Of a DNA stretch of 64,000 nt, positions 39,445-48,405 are shown one piece after another (position 1 is the first letter of the stretch; every line of letters starts with the position of its first letter). Below the pieces are notes generated by a model that was given only the letters and a program-made list of their open reading frames with translations, had not been told where the DNA came from and did not search any database. This stretch comes from Porticoccaceae bacterium (GTDB lineage Bacteria > Pseudomonadota > Gammaproteobacteria > Pseudomonadales > Porticoccaceae): contig JAQXBF010000001.1 in assembly GCA_029252555.1 (NCBI GenBank), positions 25,172-89,171 on the forward strand. The letters are read 5' to 3'. The position numbers and the translations under genes were made by a program.

Positions 39445-40614
39445 ATGTCCCAATCAGCAGAAGTAACAGCAGTAAACGACCAACCCCAGCAAGTTAAAAC
39501 CAACTTGCTGGGGTTTTCTGCTTCCAAACTCGGCGACTTTTTTGAAGAAATTGGCGAGAAGCGCTTCCGAGCCACCCAGATTATTAAATGGATTCATCAG
39601 ATGGGCGAGTGCGATCTCGACCAGATGACTAATCTGTCCAAAGATTTGCGTGAGAGGCTGAAAGATATTGTCGAAATTACCTTGCCAGAAGTGGTGAGCT
39701 GTCAGGATTCCACCGACGGCACCAGAAAATGGCTGATCAAGGTCGATGGCGGCAGCTGTATCGAGATGGTGTATATCCCCGAGCGCGAGCGCGGCACACT
39801 CTGTGTATCCTCGCAGATTGGCTGCGCTCTAGACTGCAGTTTTTGTGCCACCGGCAAGCAGGGTTTTAACCGCGACCTCACCGCTGCCGAAATTATCGGC
39901 CAGCTGTGGATTGCTGCTGATTCCTTTGGCCAGTTTGAGCACAAGGCGCCTCGCCGGGTGACCAACGTGGTGATGATGGGCATGGGCGAGCCACTGATGA
40001 ACTTTGATAATGTGGTCGACGCCATGAATATCATGCTCGAAGACAACGCCTATGGCCTGTCCAAGCGCCGCGTAACCCTGAGTACTGCTGGTGTCGTGCC
40101 AGCACTAGATAAATTGGCCGATGTGTCCGATGTCTCCCTGGCCATTTCACTGCATGCGCCCAACGACGAGTTGCGCAACCAACTGGTACCCATTAACCGC
40201 AAATATAACCTCAAGCAATTTATAGACAGTGCGGCCAGCTATATTGACAAGATGCCGGATAATCGCCGCAAAGCCACGGTCGAATATACCTTGATGGATC
40301 AGGTTAATGACCGGGTAGAGCACGCCAAAGAATTGGCCGAATTGCTCACAGACTTGCCCTGCAAGATAAATCTGATTCCGTTCAACCCATTTCCGGGTTC
40401 AGAGTACAAAAGAGTCAGCAATAACCAGTTAAATCGGTTTAGGGACATTCTGGCAAACGAAGGTTACACTGTGACAGTACGTACCACTCGGGGCGATGAT
40501 ATAGCTGCCGCCTGTGGTCAGTTGGCCGGTGAAGTGAATGACCGCACCAAGCGCCAAGAGCGTTACAAGCGGAAGCTGGACGAAGCACAGCCGGTAAAAA
40601 TTATCGACGGGTAA
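39445..40614 (+). CDS. rlmN: Dual-specificity RNA methyltransferase RlmN
   Basis: 389 residues, radical SAM. The [4Fe-4S] motif C-x3-C-x2-C is in [25 protein letters not shown] is a SAM contact; a catalytic Cys lies in [13 protein letters not shown]. Forms 2-methyladenine at 23S rRNA A2503 and tRNA A37. The first ~20 residues are a variable extension. In frame and order with ndk and pilW. Confidence 0.97.
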   Translation: MSQSAEVTAVNDQPQQVKTNLLGFSASKLGDFFEEIGEKRFRATQIIKWIHQMGECDLDQMTNLSKDLRERLKDIVEITLPEVVSCQDSTDGTRKWLIKVDGGSCIEMVYIPERERGTLCVSSQIGCALDCSFCATGKQGFNRDLTAAEIIGQLWIAADSFGQFEHKAPRRVTNVVMMGMGEPLMNFDNVVDAMNIMLEDNAYGLSKRRVTLSTAGVVPALDKLADVSDVSLAISLHAPNDELRNQLVPINRKYNLKQFIDSAASYIDKMPDNRRKATVEYTLMDQVNDRVEHAKELAELLTDLPCKINLIPFNPFPGSEYKRVSNNQLNRFRDILANEGYTVTVRTTRGDDIAAACGQLAGEVNDRTKRQERYKRKLDEAQPVKIIDG

Positions 40615-40664
40615 AATCTATCGAGAGCGCTATTAAGGAAGCAATACACAGAGGGATTCTGACG

Positions 40665-41453
40665 ATGAAATTAGTGAAATATTTACTGTTAGCTGTGGTC
40701 ACCTTAACCATTTTAGGCTGTGTGACCAGTACAGACGTTAAAAAGAGTGCCGCCAACCCAGAGGAAGCGTTTTCGCAGCACATAAAGCTGGCCATGCAAT
40801 ATATAGGCAGCAAGAACCGCGACCTGGCCAGAGTGCACTTAAAAAAGGTGGCTAAGTTTAGTGCAAAGGCTCGCCGTTCAAAACTGCACAATGGCTATGC
40901 GCTGCTCTACCAGATGGAACAAGAGACAGAGTTAGCGGAAAAGCACTTTCGCAAAGCCATTGCCAGCAATAAAACAGACAGCATGGCGCGCTATAATTTC
41001 GCAGGCTTTTTATACAATCAGGGTCGCTTTAAAGTAGCGCTGCAACAGATGAAAGTAGTCAGTGCAGATTTAGGCTACGAGCGCAGGCCCCAGGCGTTTT
41101 ACATTTTAGGGCTGGCCCAGCGCAAAACCGGGCAGGTAACAGAAGCACTGGGGTCCTTTGAAAAAGCCACCCAGCTACTGCCCAAATTTGCGCCGCCCTA
41201 TATCGAAGCTGCCGAGATATATTTTGAGCAGCAAAAGCTGCCCATCGCCAAAAGGGCTCTGTATCAATATGGGTCTTTGGCCCAGCCCACAGCACAGAGC
41301 CTGTAGTTAGCAGTGCGCATAGAAAGTGGTTTTGGCAATAAAGATGGGGCCGCCAGCCGAGTCTTAAAGTTAAAGAACTTATTCCCGTATTCCAGCGAGA
41401 ATCTGGAATACCAAAAGTGGTTAAAGCAACAGCGAGAGAGTATCTGTGTTTAG
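40665..41453 (+). pseudogene. pilW: Type IV pilus lipoprotein PilW/PilF with in-frame amber codon
   Basis: A lipoprotein signal (Cys19 in LTILGCVTS) and TPR repeats (ARYNFAGFLYNQGRFKVALQ; FYILGLAQRKTGQVTEALGS) identify PilW, which stabilises the PilQ secretin. The reading frame stops at TAG (41304-41306, codon 214) right after TAQSL. The same frame goes on without further stops for 48 codons (LAVRIESGFGNKDGAASR ... QRESICV) to TAG at 41451-41453, giving 262 residues, the normal length. Homologues have Trp at this point (SLW), so TGG to TAG is the likely change. The restored end overlaps the ispG start by 8 bases, supporting the original gene structure. The truncated product may retain partial function. 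Confidence 0.85.
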
Positions 41454-42570
41454 CGAAACACCTATTATTAGACGCAAATCGCGACAGATTATGGTCGGCA
41501 ACGTGCCGGTTGGTGGCGATGCGCCCATCTCTGTGCAGAGCATGACCAATACCAGCACCTCAGATGTTGCTGCCACCGTAGAACAGATCAAACGTATTCA
41601 AGCTGCAGGCGCGGATATAGTCCGAGTCTCAGTACCCTCTTTAGAAGAAGCGGAAGCCTTTGGTCAGATTCGCAAACTCGTGGACATCCCTCTGGTAGCT
41701 GACATTCACTTCGATCACCATATCGCCCTGCGCGTTGCCGAACTGGGCGTAGACTGCCTGCGCATAAACCCCGGCAATATCACCCGGGAAGACAGGCTGC
41801 GAGAAGTGATCGCCAAAGCTCGTGACCTTAATATTCCGATTCGCATCGGCGTTAATGCGGGTTCACTAGGCAAAGATTTACTGCGCAAATATAACGAGCC
41901 CACTGCCGAAGCAATGGTGGAATCGGCGATGCGCAATGTTGACCTACTCGACAAGTACAAATTCCAAGATTTTAAAGTCAGCGTTAAAGCCTCAGATATT
42001 TTTATGGCCGTAGCTGCCTATCGCGATCTGGCCACCAGAATTGAGCAGCCATTGCATCTGGGCATAACCGAAGCTGGTGGCCTGCGCTCTGGCACGGTAA
42101 AGTCAGCCATAGGTCTGGGAGCATTATTGCTCGACGGCATTGGCGACACGGTGCGTATTTCATTGGCGGCAGACCCAGCAGAAGAAGCCAAGGTCGCTTG
42201 GGACATGTTGCGCAGCCTGCGCCTGCGCAGCAAAGGTATTAACTTTATCGCCTGCCCCAGCTGCTCAAGGCAGAATTTTGATGTAATCAAAACCGTAAAT
42301 GAATTAGAGAATCGTCTGGAAGATATTACCGTGCCCATGGATGTGTCCATTATTGGTTGCATTGTCAATGGCCCTGGCGAAGCCAAAGAATCGGACTTTG
42401 GTTTAACTGGGGGCACACCAGCTAACCTGGTATACCTGGATGGCGAGCCTGACCATAAGCTCAGCAACGATAACCTAGTCGATAAATTAGAAGCAGAGAT
42501 TCGCGCCAAAGCCGCCGCCAAAGAAAAGCAGATGGCAGCAGATGCAGCCAACTTGATTGCCAAGGCCTAA
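41446..42570 (+). CDS. ispG: 4-hydroxy-3-methylbut-2-enyl diphosphate synthase IspG
   Basis: 374 residues. Isoprenoid (MEP pathway) Fe-S enzyme. Ligands in [11 protein letters not shown] and [34 protein letters not shown] is the TIM-barrel start. GTG at 41446 lies in the end of the pilW frame; AGCGAGAGAG upstream can serve as ribosome binding site. An ordinary length (E. coli 372). Confidence 0.97.
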   Translation: MFSETPIIRRKSRQIMVGNVPVGGDAPISVQSMTNTSTSDVAATVEQIKRIQAAGADIVRVSVPSLEEAEAFGQIRKLVDIPLVADIHFDHHIALRVAELGVDCLRINPGNITREDRLREVIAKARDLNIPIRIGVNAGSLGKDLLRKYNEPTAEAMVESAMRNVDLLDKYKFQDFKVSVKASDIFMAVAAYRDLATRIEQPLHLGITEAGGLRSGTVKSAIGLGALLLDGIGDTVRISLAADPAEEAKVAWDMLRSLRLRSKGINFIACPSCSRQNFDVIKTVNELENRLEDITVPMDVSIIGCIVNGPGEAKESDFGLTGGTPANLVYLDGEPDHKLSNDNLVDKLEAEIRAKAAAKEKQMAADAANLIAKA

Positions 42571-42589
42571 ACGAGATATAAGACAAAAT

Positions 42590-43858
42590 ATGAAAATCCA
42601 ATCCATCAGGGGCATGAACGACCTGCTCCCCAAACAGTCCGCCACCTGGCAGTACCTCGAAAGAGCAATTGCCGATGTACTGGCGCGCTACAGCTATCGT
42701 GAAATTCGTTTTCCGATACTGGAGCAAACTGAACTGTTTAAGCGTGCCGTTGGAGAAGTTACCGATATAGTCGAAAAAGAAATGTACAGCTTCGACGATC
42801 GCAATGGTGATAGCCTGAGCTTGCGCCCCGAGGGCACCGCCGGCTGTGTTCGCGCCTGCACAGAAAATGGCTTGCTGCACAATCAGACTCAACGGCTCTG
42901 GTATACGGGCCCCATGTTTCGCCATGAGCGCCCACAAAAAGGTCGCCTGCGCCAGTTCCACCAGATTGGGGTAGAGGCCTTTGGTATAGATGGCCCAGAT
43001 ATAGATGCAGAACTACTACTGATTACTGCCCGTCTGTGGAAAACCCTAAAAATTGATCATGCGGTGACATTGCAGATTAACTCACTGGGTACCTCGGAAG
43101 ATCGAGCAACTTATCGCGCTGCACTGGTGGACTATCTAAGAGCGCGCCATGACCAGCTCGATGCAGACAGCCAGCGCCGTTTAGAGTCAAACCCCATGCG
43201 TATTCTGGACAGCAAAAATCCAGAGACCCAAGCGTTACTCAATGATGCGCCCAGCCTTAAAGACTTTATAAATGGGGAATCTCGCGACCATTTTGAACAG
43301 CTCTGCGCTGTGCTGGATGCCGCCAATATTGCCTATGAAATCAACCCGCGACTAGTGCGTGGCTTAGATTACTACAGCAAAACTGTTTTTGAATGGGTCA
43401 CCACCAATCTAGGTGCTCAAGGCACAGTCTGTGCCGGTGGGCGCTACGATGGCCTGGTCGAACAGCTTGGTGGCAAGCCCTGCCCGGGAGTTGGGTTTGC
43501 CATGGGCATTGAAAGACTAGTACTGCTGCTTGACGAGTTGGGCGTTGTCCCCGATAGTGTCGGCCAAACGGTCGATCTGTACCTGGTGGCAGTGGGTAAT
43601 GTAGAGCAACAGGCGCTGGTATTGGCCGATAATCTGCGCAGCGATTGCGCCAATATTAGATTAGAATGCCATTGCGGTGGCGGCAGTTTTAAATCGCAAA
43701 TTAAAAAGGCCGACAAAAGCGGTGCCAGCATTGCATTGATACTGGGCGAAGATGAAGCGGCAGCGGGAACCATTGGCGTGAAATACCTTCGCGAAGATAC
43801 ACCCCAGGAAACATTGGCTCAGGCTGACTTAGCCAAGCTTTTATTGGCCCAGAACTAA
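42590..43858 (+). CDS. hisS: Histidyl-tRNA synthetase
   Basis: 422 residues (E. coli 424) from ATG 42590, giving [14 protein letters not shown]. Class II motifs: [18 protein letters not shown] (motif 2), [12 protein letters not shown] (His-binding) and [15 protein letters not shown] (motif 3). The frame runs back into ispG, but homologues start at MxxIxxIRGMND. Followed by yfgM and bamB as usual. Confidence 0.97.
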   Translation: MKIQSIRGMNDLLPKQSATWQYLERAIADVLARYSYREIRFPILEQTELFKRAVGEVTDIVEKEMYSFDDRNGDSLSLRPEGTAGCVRACTENGLLHNQTQRLWYTGPMFRHERPQKGRLRQFHQIGVEAFGIDGPDIDAELLLITARLWKTLKIDHAVTLQINSLGTSEDRATYRAALVDYLRARHDQLDADSQRRLESNPMRILDSKNPETQALLNDAPSLKDFINGESRDHFEQLCAVLDAANIAYEINPRLVRGLDYYSKTVFEWVTTNLGAQGTVCAGGRYDGLVEQLGGKPCPGVGFAMGIERLVLLLDELGVVPDSVGQTVDLYLVAVGNVEQQALVLADNLRSDCANIRLECHCGGGSFKSQIKKADKSGASIALILGEDEAAAGTIGVKYLREDTPQETLAQADLAKLLLAQN

Positions 43859-43909
43859 AACGTTGAGCAGCAAAACAAAAATTTAAAATTAGACAGTTAA
43901 GGAATTATC

Positions 43910-44668
43910 GTGGCAGATCATCTATCGGAAGAAGAACAAATCGAAGCATTTAAGCGCTGGTGGGCCGAGAATGGACTGCAAATGATTGCCACAGTTGTGC
44001 TGTTGGTTGGCGGCTACTTTGGTTGGCAGTTCTGGCAGGACAATCAGCAGGCCAAGATGGAAGAGGCCTCCGATTTATATGTAGAGATGATCGATATTGT
44101 ATCCAGCCAGACCGATGGCGGGCGCCTCAGTTTGGAAAAAGAGGTCGCGATCACCCGTTTAGCCGACCAGTTAAAAGCAGATTTTTCAGGCTCCGGTTAC
44201 GCGCAATTTGCCGCACTCCTCAAGGCCAAACTAGCGGTTGATAATACTGAGCTCGATTTGGCCGCTGCCGAACTGCAATGGGCCATGGATAATGACCCAA
44301 CTCCCGAAACCGAGCGCCTTGTGCGACTGCGTCTGGCACGTGTCGAAGCGGGTCGCGGCAATATAGATACTGCATTGCAGATGGTGCAGGGCATAGATTC
44401 TGCCGAAATGAAATCAGCTTACGAAGAAGCCAAAGGCGACTTCTATCTGCAACAGGGCAACGCAGCCGCAGCCTACACAGCTTATGAATCAGCCCTGGCC
44501 GCGAATAAATCCACGGATGCGATGATTGCTAATATCCTGCAGCTAAAAATGAGCCAGGTTAAGCCCGCAGAGCTGTTAGTGACAGAGCCCATAATCGAAG
44601 AGCCCTTAATCGAAGAGCCATTAGCAAAAAACTCAGAAACTGACAGCCAAGAGGGCGATAGTCAATGA
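43910..44668 (+). CDS. yfgM: YfgM-like ancillary SecYEG protein
   Basis: 252 residues. Cytoplasmic N-terminus EEEQIEAFKRWWAENG, one helix (about 26-41, ATVVLLVGGYFGWQFW), then a periplasmic TPR-like part with DFYLQQGNAAAAYTAYESAL. The acidic C-terminus has a repeated EEP-LI pattern. YfgM binds SecYEG and PpiD and aids outer membrane biogenesis. GTG start after AAGGAATT; stop overlaps the bamB start (ATGA). Confidence 0.93.
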   Translation: MADHLSEEEQIEAFKRWWAENGLQMIATVVLLVGGYFGWQFWQDNQQAKMEEASDLYVEMIDIVSSQTDGGRLSLEKEVAITRLADQLKADFSGSGYAQFAALLKAKLAVDNTELDLAAAELQWAMDNDPTPETERLVRLRLARVEAGRGNIDTALQMVQGIDSAEMKSAYEEAKGDFYLQQGNAAAAYTAYESALAANKSTDAMIANILQLKMSQVKPAELLVTEPIIEEPLIEEPLAKNSETDSQEGDSQ

Positions 44669-45822
44669 AGCAAATTACGCGACTTACCAACGCACTACTC
44701 TGTTCGGTACTGTTAACCGGCTGTAGCTATTTTGGCGGCGACGAAGACGATGCTGCCATTGAGCCCGCAGAGCTAGCCAAGTTCGAGTCCGAGGTTAAAA
44801 TTGTACGGCAGTGGTCAGCCAAAATAGGCTCCGGCACCAGAGAATATTGGGCCGGTTTAAGACCAGCGGCCAGCAGCAATGCTATTTTCGCCGCAGGCAA
44901 CGAAGGTAATATCGTTGCAGTGAATATAGAAACAGGCAAGCGACTCTGGTCCACTGATTTGGAAGTCGCCGTATCTGGTGGGGTGGGTTATGGCTCAGGC
45001 TTAGTGATGGTTGGCACCATTGAAGGAGCAGTCTACGCCCTCGATGCCAACGACGGCTCAATCGCTTGGACAGCCCAAGTTAGCACCGAAATTCTAGCCA
45101 GCCCAAAAACCAACGGTAAAGTGGCCATAGTACAAACCGTAGACAATAAATTATTTGCCCTGGATGCAACCAGCGGTGAAGAGCTTTGGCAACATGACGG
45201 AGACGCACCCATTCTTACAGTGCGTGGTACCAGTGAAGCGATTGTGACCGACAATATGGTGTTGTCCGGTTTTGATTCCGGCAAGCTAGTTGCATTTAAC
45301 CCCAGCAACGGTTCGTTAGTTTGGGAAGCGCGAATAGCACTACCAAAAGGCCGAACCGAACTAGAGCGTATGGTGGATATCGATGGCCAACCTTTACTAG
45401 TAGGCGATGTGATCTACTCAGTCACCTATCAGGGGCGGCTGGGAGCACTTTCCCGAGGCACAGGTCGCAGCCTTTGGTTCCAAGATAGCTCATCACATTT
45501 CGCCCCAGCCCATAGCGGCGACAAAGTATTTGTCACCGAAGAGGAAGATACAGTCCGCGCCTTTAAAGCGGGAAGTGGCCAAGCAGTATGGAGCAACGAG
45601 CAGCTATTTCTGCGCCGATTAACCGGCCCGGCCAAACTTGCAGGCACCATGGCAGTGGCTGACGCCGAAGGCTTCTTGCACCTGCTAGACCCAACCGACG
45701 GTCATTTTGTAGGCCGCGTTAAAGTTGATGGTAGTGGCGTAAGTGCGCCACTGCTGAGCGTGGGCAATAGCCTGATCGTGCAATCGAACAATGGCTCGGT
45801 GAGCGCTTATAAAATCCAGTGA
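44665..45822 (+). CDS. bamB: Outer membrane assembly lipoprotein BamB
   Basis: 385 residues. Lipobox LLTGCSYFGG near residue 20, then an eight-bladed PQQ-type propeller (ALDANDGSIAWTAQV; ALDATSGEELWQHDGDAP; AFNPSNGSLVWEARI). Part of the BAM complex. Normally followed by der; here 2.5 kb of other material intervenes. Confidence 0.96.
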   Translation: MKQITRLTNALLCSVLLTGCSYFGGDEDDAAIEPAELAKFESEVKIVRQWSAKIGSGTREYWAGLRPAASSNAIFAAGNEGNIVAVNIETGKRLWSTDLEVAVSGGVGYGSGLVMVGTIEGAVYALDANDGSIAWTAQVSTEILASPKTNGKVAIVQTVDNKLFALDATSGEELWQHDGDAPILTVRGTSEAIVTDNMVLSGFDSGKLVAFNPSNGSLVWEARIALPKGRTELERMVDIDGQPLLVGDVIYSVTYQGRLGALSRGTGRSLWFQDSSSHFAPAHSGDKVFVTEEEDTVRAFKAGSGQAVWSNEQLFLRRLTGPAKLAGTMAVADAEGFLHLLDPTDGHFVGRVKVDGSGVSAPLLSVGNSLIVQSNNGSVSAYKIQ

Positions 45823-45842
45823 GTTAACCTGACTTACAATAC

Positions 45843-45899
45843 CTGTCATATAAGCGAAGCGAAATATCCCAAGATCCTTTGCTGCGCTCAATATGACAG
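45843..45899. repeat. Inverted repeat pair after bamB
   Basis: CTGTCATATAAGCGAAGCG on the left and, on the right arm read in reverse complement, CTGTCATATTGAGCGCAGC: two facing copies of the interspersed repeat forming a 57-base hairpin. It may terminate bamB. It marks the left border of the insertion between bamB and der. Confidence 0.7.
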
Positions 45900-45922
45900 T
45901 TTTAATAACACCACACAGCCGA

Positions 45923-46471
45923 TTAAAAACTCGGCGGCGAGCAAGCAGTAATTAACTCACAGGCCTCGCGCCCCACATTTTTAAAATGATGGGGCACAGT
46001 GCTCCTAAAATAATAAGCATCCCCAGCCTTCAATACCTTCGTTTTATCCCCCACCTGCACCTCCAGAGAGCCACTCAGAATAATCCCGCATTCCTCACCC
46101 TCGTGCTGAATCGCGTGTTTTCCGGTGTGAGCCCCAGGCTGATAACATTCCTTCATCATCTGGATAGATTTATTTTGCAGGTGATTACCCACCTGCAAAT
46201 AAGACACCCCACCTTCACCCAGCTGTAATAGTTTGTCCGCACTAAAAAACACCTGATCGGTAAAACTAAAGTTATCTGCAAAGAAATTGCTGAGGCTGAT
46301 AGGAATACCCCCCAGTACTTTTTTTAACATGCCAACCGTCGGGTTAAGCGCCCCAGATTCGATCTGAGAAATAGTGGCGTTGGCCACACCAGAAGCCTTC
46401 GCTAGCTGGCGCTGAGAGAGGCCTGTTTTGCTGCGGATTTCCCTCAGGCGGGGTCCAGTTTCGCTGTCCAT
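45923..46471 (-). CDS. XRE-cupin transcriptional regulator (PuuR-like)
   Basis: 182 residues: an N-terminal helix-turn-helix (RLREIRSKTGLSQRQLAKAS, VANATISQIESG) and a C-terminal cupin (HEGEECGIILSGSLEVQV, DAYYFRSTVPHHFKN). This is the PuuR/SutR architecture, usually sensing amines or amino acids. Divergent from the aminotransferase, which it probably controls. Confidence 0.9.
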   Translation of the reverse strand: MDSETGPRLREIRSKTGLSQRQLAKASGVANATISQIESGALNPTVGMLKKVLGGIPISLSNFFADNFSFTDQVFFSADKLLQLGEGGVSYLQVGNHLQNKSIQMMKECYQPGAHTGKHAIQHEGEECGIILSGSLEVQVGDKTKVLKAGDAYYFRSTVPHHFKNVGREACELITACSPPSF

Positions 46472-46701
46472 GGGCTAACACCTTAAAAAAACAAAATAAT
46501 GTTCAGTATAGTAAACAGTTAATCTGTAAATGTGAATAAAATCAGGGGGTTAATAATTTGGGGGTAACTGCTTGTTTAACATGCTGGTTGGGTTCTACAC
46601 TGCTGTTACAGAAGTACAGTGCCCAACAGCACTGCTTGGGGCATGTTAAGCGCAGCCAAGAATCTCTCTAACATAACTGCACAACCAAAAACGAGCCACC
46701 C
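46472..46701. promoter_or_regulatory. Divergent control region with several inverted repeats
   Basis: 230 bases between the cupin regulator and the aminotransferase. ACAG-TTAAT-CTGT (46515-46527) lies next to TATACT, a possible -10 for the regulator on the minus strand. Further right TTAACATGC (near 46577) pairs with GCATGTTAA (near 46640), enclosing TTGGG...CACTG with CAGTG-CCCAA and CAGTGC-N6-GCACTG, so the leader could fold strongly. Operators for the cupin regulator are likely among these. No gene seen. Confidence 0.45.
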
Positions 46702-48042
46702 ATGAAAAACCAACCAACCCACTCACCATCTCCCGAAGCAATGGACGCCTACTGGATGCCCTTCACCGCCAACCGAGACTTCAAACAATCCCCGCGGTTG
46801 ATCGCCTCCGCCAAAGGCCACCATTACATCAGCAACGATGGCCGCAAAATCTACGATGGTTTTTCAGGGCTCTGGACAACTGGTATAGGCCACTGCCACC
46901 CCAAAATTGTCGAAGCCGTGCAAAAGCAGGTAGGCGAGCTAGACCTGTGCATGGGCTTTCAACTAGGCCACAACAAAGCCTTTGAACTGGCAGACAAACT
47001 TACCAACCTGGCTCCCGAAGGCTTCGACCATGCTTTCTTCGCCAACTCCGGTTCCGAGTCTGTAGACACCGCCCTAAAAATCGCCCTTGGCTACCACCGT
47101 GTCCGCGGCGATGCTGGCCGCACCAGACTTATTGGCCGTCAGCGTGGTTATCATGGCGTCAACTTTGGTGGTATTTCCGTAGGCGGCATAGCCCCCAACC
47201 GCAAAATGTTTAGCGCCAACTTAATTAATGGCGTAGACCATTTACCCCATACCCATAATTTAGAACACGCCGCCTTCAGCCACGGCCAACCAGAATGGGG
47301 CGGTCATTTAGTAGCAGAACTTGAACATCTAGTGGCCCTGCACGATGCCAGCACCATCGCCGCTGTGATAGTAGAACCAGTGCCAGGTTCCACAGGCATA
47401 TTGCCCCCGCCAGTAGGCTATTTAGAGCGCCTGCGAGAAATCTGCACCAAGCACGGCATACTGCTAATTTTCGATGAAGTAATCACCGCCTTTGGCCGCA
47501 TAGGCGCCCCCTTTGCCGCTCAACGATTTGGCGTTACTCCAGACCTAATTACCACCGCCAAAGGTTTAACCAACGGCGTAATCCCCATGGGGGCAGTGCT
47601 AGCTACCGACACAATTTACCAAGCCTTTATGCAGGGCCCAGAGCAGAGTATCGAGCTGTTCCATGGCTATACCTATTCTGGTCACCCCGTAGCTGCCGCG
47701 GCTGGCTTGGCAACCTTGGAAGTCTACGAACAAGAGGGCAGTTTCCAGCAATCGCGAGAACTGGAAACGCTGTTTGCAGAAGCTATCCATCAGTTTGATG
47801 ATCACCCCACGGTCATCGATGTGCGCAATTTTGGTTTGATGGGCGCGATTGAGTTAGCGCCTAGATCGGGCGCCCCCGGTGCTCGGGGTTTAGATGCCCA
47901 TAAACACTGTTTCTGGGATGAGGATTTAGTGATTCGCAATGGCATGGATATATTGCAGTTTTCACCGTTTTTGAATTCCAAGCCGGAGGATCTAGAGAGT
48001 ATGTTTGATGCGGTGCGTAGGGTGTTAGATCAGATTAGTTAA
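46702..48042 (+). CDS. Omega-amino acid:pyruvate aminotransferase (class III)
   Basis: 446 residues, fold-type I PLP enzyme. AYWMPFTANRDFKQSPRL at the start and GFSGLWTTGIGHCHPKIVEA resemble Pseudomonas beta-alanine:pyruvate transaminase. IFDEVITAFGRIG has the PLP Asp, TTAKGLTNGVIPMGAV the Schiff-base Lys, and GYTYSGHPVAAAAGL the phosphate loop. Probably moves amino groups from beta-alanine or a diamine product to pyruvate. With its regulator it sits between bamB and der, where relatives have nothing, so the pair is likely acquired. Confidence 0.9.
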   Translation: MKNQPTHSPSPEAMDAYWMPFTANRDFKQSPRLIASAKGHHYISNDGRKIYDGFSGLWTTGIGHCHPKIVEAVQKQVGELDLCMGFQLGHNKAFELADKLTNLAPEGFDHAFFANSGSESVDTALKIALGYHRVRGDAGRTRLIGRQRGYHGVNFGGISVGGIAPNRKMFSANLINGVDHLPHTHNLEHAAFSHGQPEWGGHLVAELEHLVALHDASTIAAVIVEPVPGSTGILPPPVGYLERLREICTKHGILLIFDEVITAFGRIGAPFAAQRFGVTPDLITTAKGLTNGVIPMGAVLATDTIYQAFMQGPEQSIELFHGYTYSGHPVAAAAGLATLEVYEQEGSFQQSRELETLFAEAIHQFDDHPTVIDVRNFGLMGAIELAPRSGAPGARGLDAHKHCFWDEDLVIRNGMDILQFSPFLNSKPEDLESMFDAVRRVLDQIS

Positions 48043-48284
48043 AACTGAAGCCTGTTTGCAATTGCGGAGCAGATGTAAATAAAGCCTGTGTATTTGGTGC
48101 GGGGCATCCGATGGGCCCGTTTAGGCTCAATGATTTAATCGGGTTGGATTGGAGTTATACCATTGCGATGGAGATGTTTAAGGCAACGGGGGATGCGGCC
48201 GATTTGCCAACGCCGAGTTTGGTGGAGCATTACGCTAATGGGGAGTTTGGTGAGAAAACTGGGAAGGGGTGGTATGAGTACTAG
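48039..48284 (+). pseudogene. 3-hydroxyacyl-CoA dehydrogenase, C-terminal fragment
   Basis: An open frame without start codon encodes ACVFGAGHPMGPFRLNDLIG, then LDWSYTIAMEMFKATGD and finally EKTGKGWYEY before TAG. G-x-x-H-P-M-G-P and the K-T-G-x-G-x-Y/W-Y end are signatures of the C-terminal dimerisation domain of 3-hydroxybutyryl/acyl-CoA dehydrogenases. The NAD-binding two thirds are missing, and upstream codons run into the end of the aminotransferase. A remnant of a gene cut by insertion or deletion. Confidence 0.85.
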
Positions 48285-48293
48285 GTTTGGAAC

Positions 48294-48335
48294 AGGATGA
48301 CACAGGAAGCGTTTTGGATACAGAATGACCAGAAT
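48294..48335. repeat. Degenerate repeat copy before der
   Basis: GGATGACACAGGAAGCGTTTT followed by GGATACAGAATGACC looks like a decayed facing pair of the interspersed repeat. It lies on the right border of the insertion. Weak similarity, read by eye. Confidence 0.35.
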
Positions 48336-48368
48336 CTTCCTAGTGTTAAGCAACCTAAACTAAAGTAG

Positions 48369-48400
48369 AATGCCGAAATTAAAACCTGCGGCATTTTTTT
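48369..48400 (+). terminator. Intrinsic terminator immediately before der
   Basis: AATGCCG, a 13-base loop and CGGCATT followed by T's up to 48400. It ends 5 bases before the der ATG, so it either terminates upstream transcripts or acts as an attenuator in front of der. Confidence 0.65.
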
Positions 48401-48405
48401 ATCCC

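Noticed and set aside
42018..42961. Two antisense frames over ispG and hisS
   Set aside because: Both lie entirely opposite conserved core genes, with low-complexity Ser/Leu/Arg-rich translations and no homology signal.
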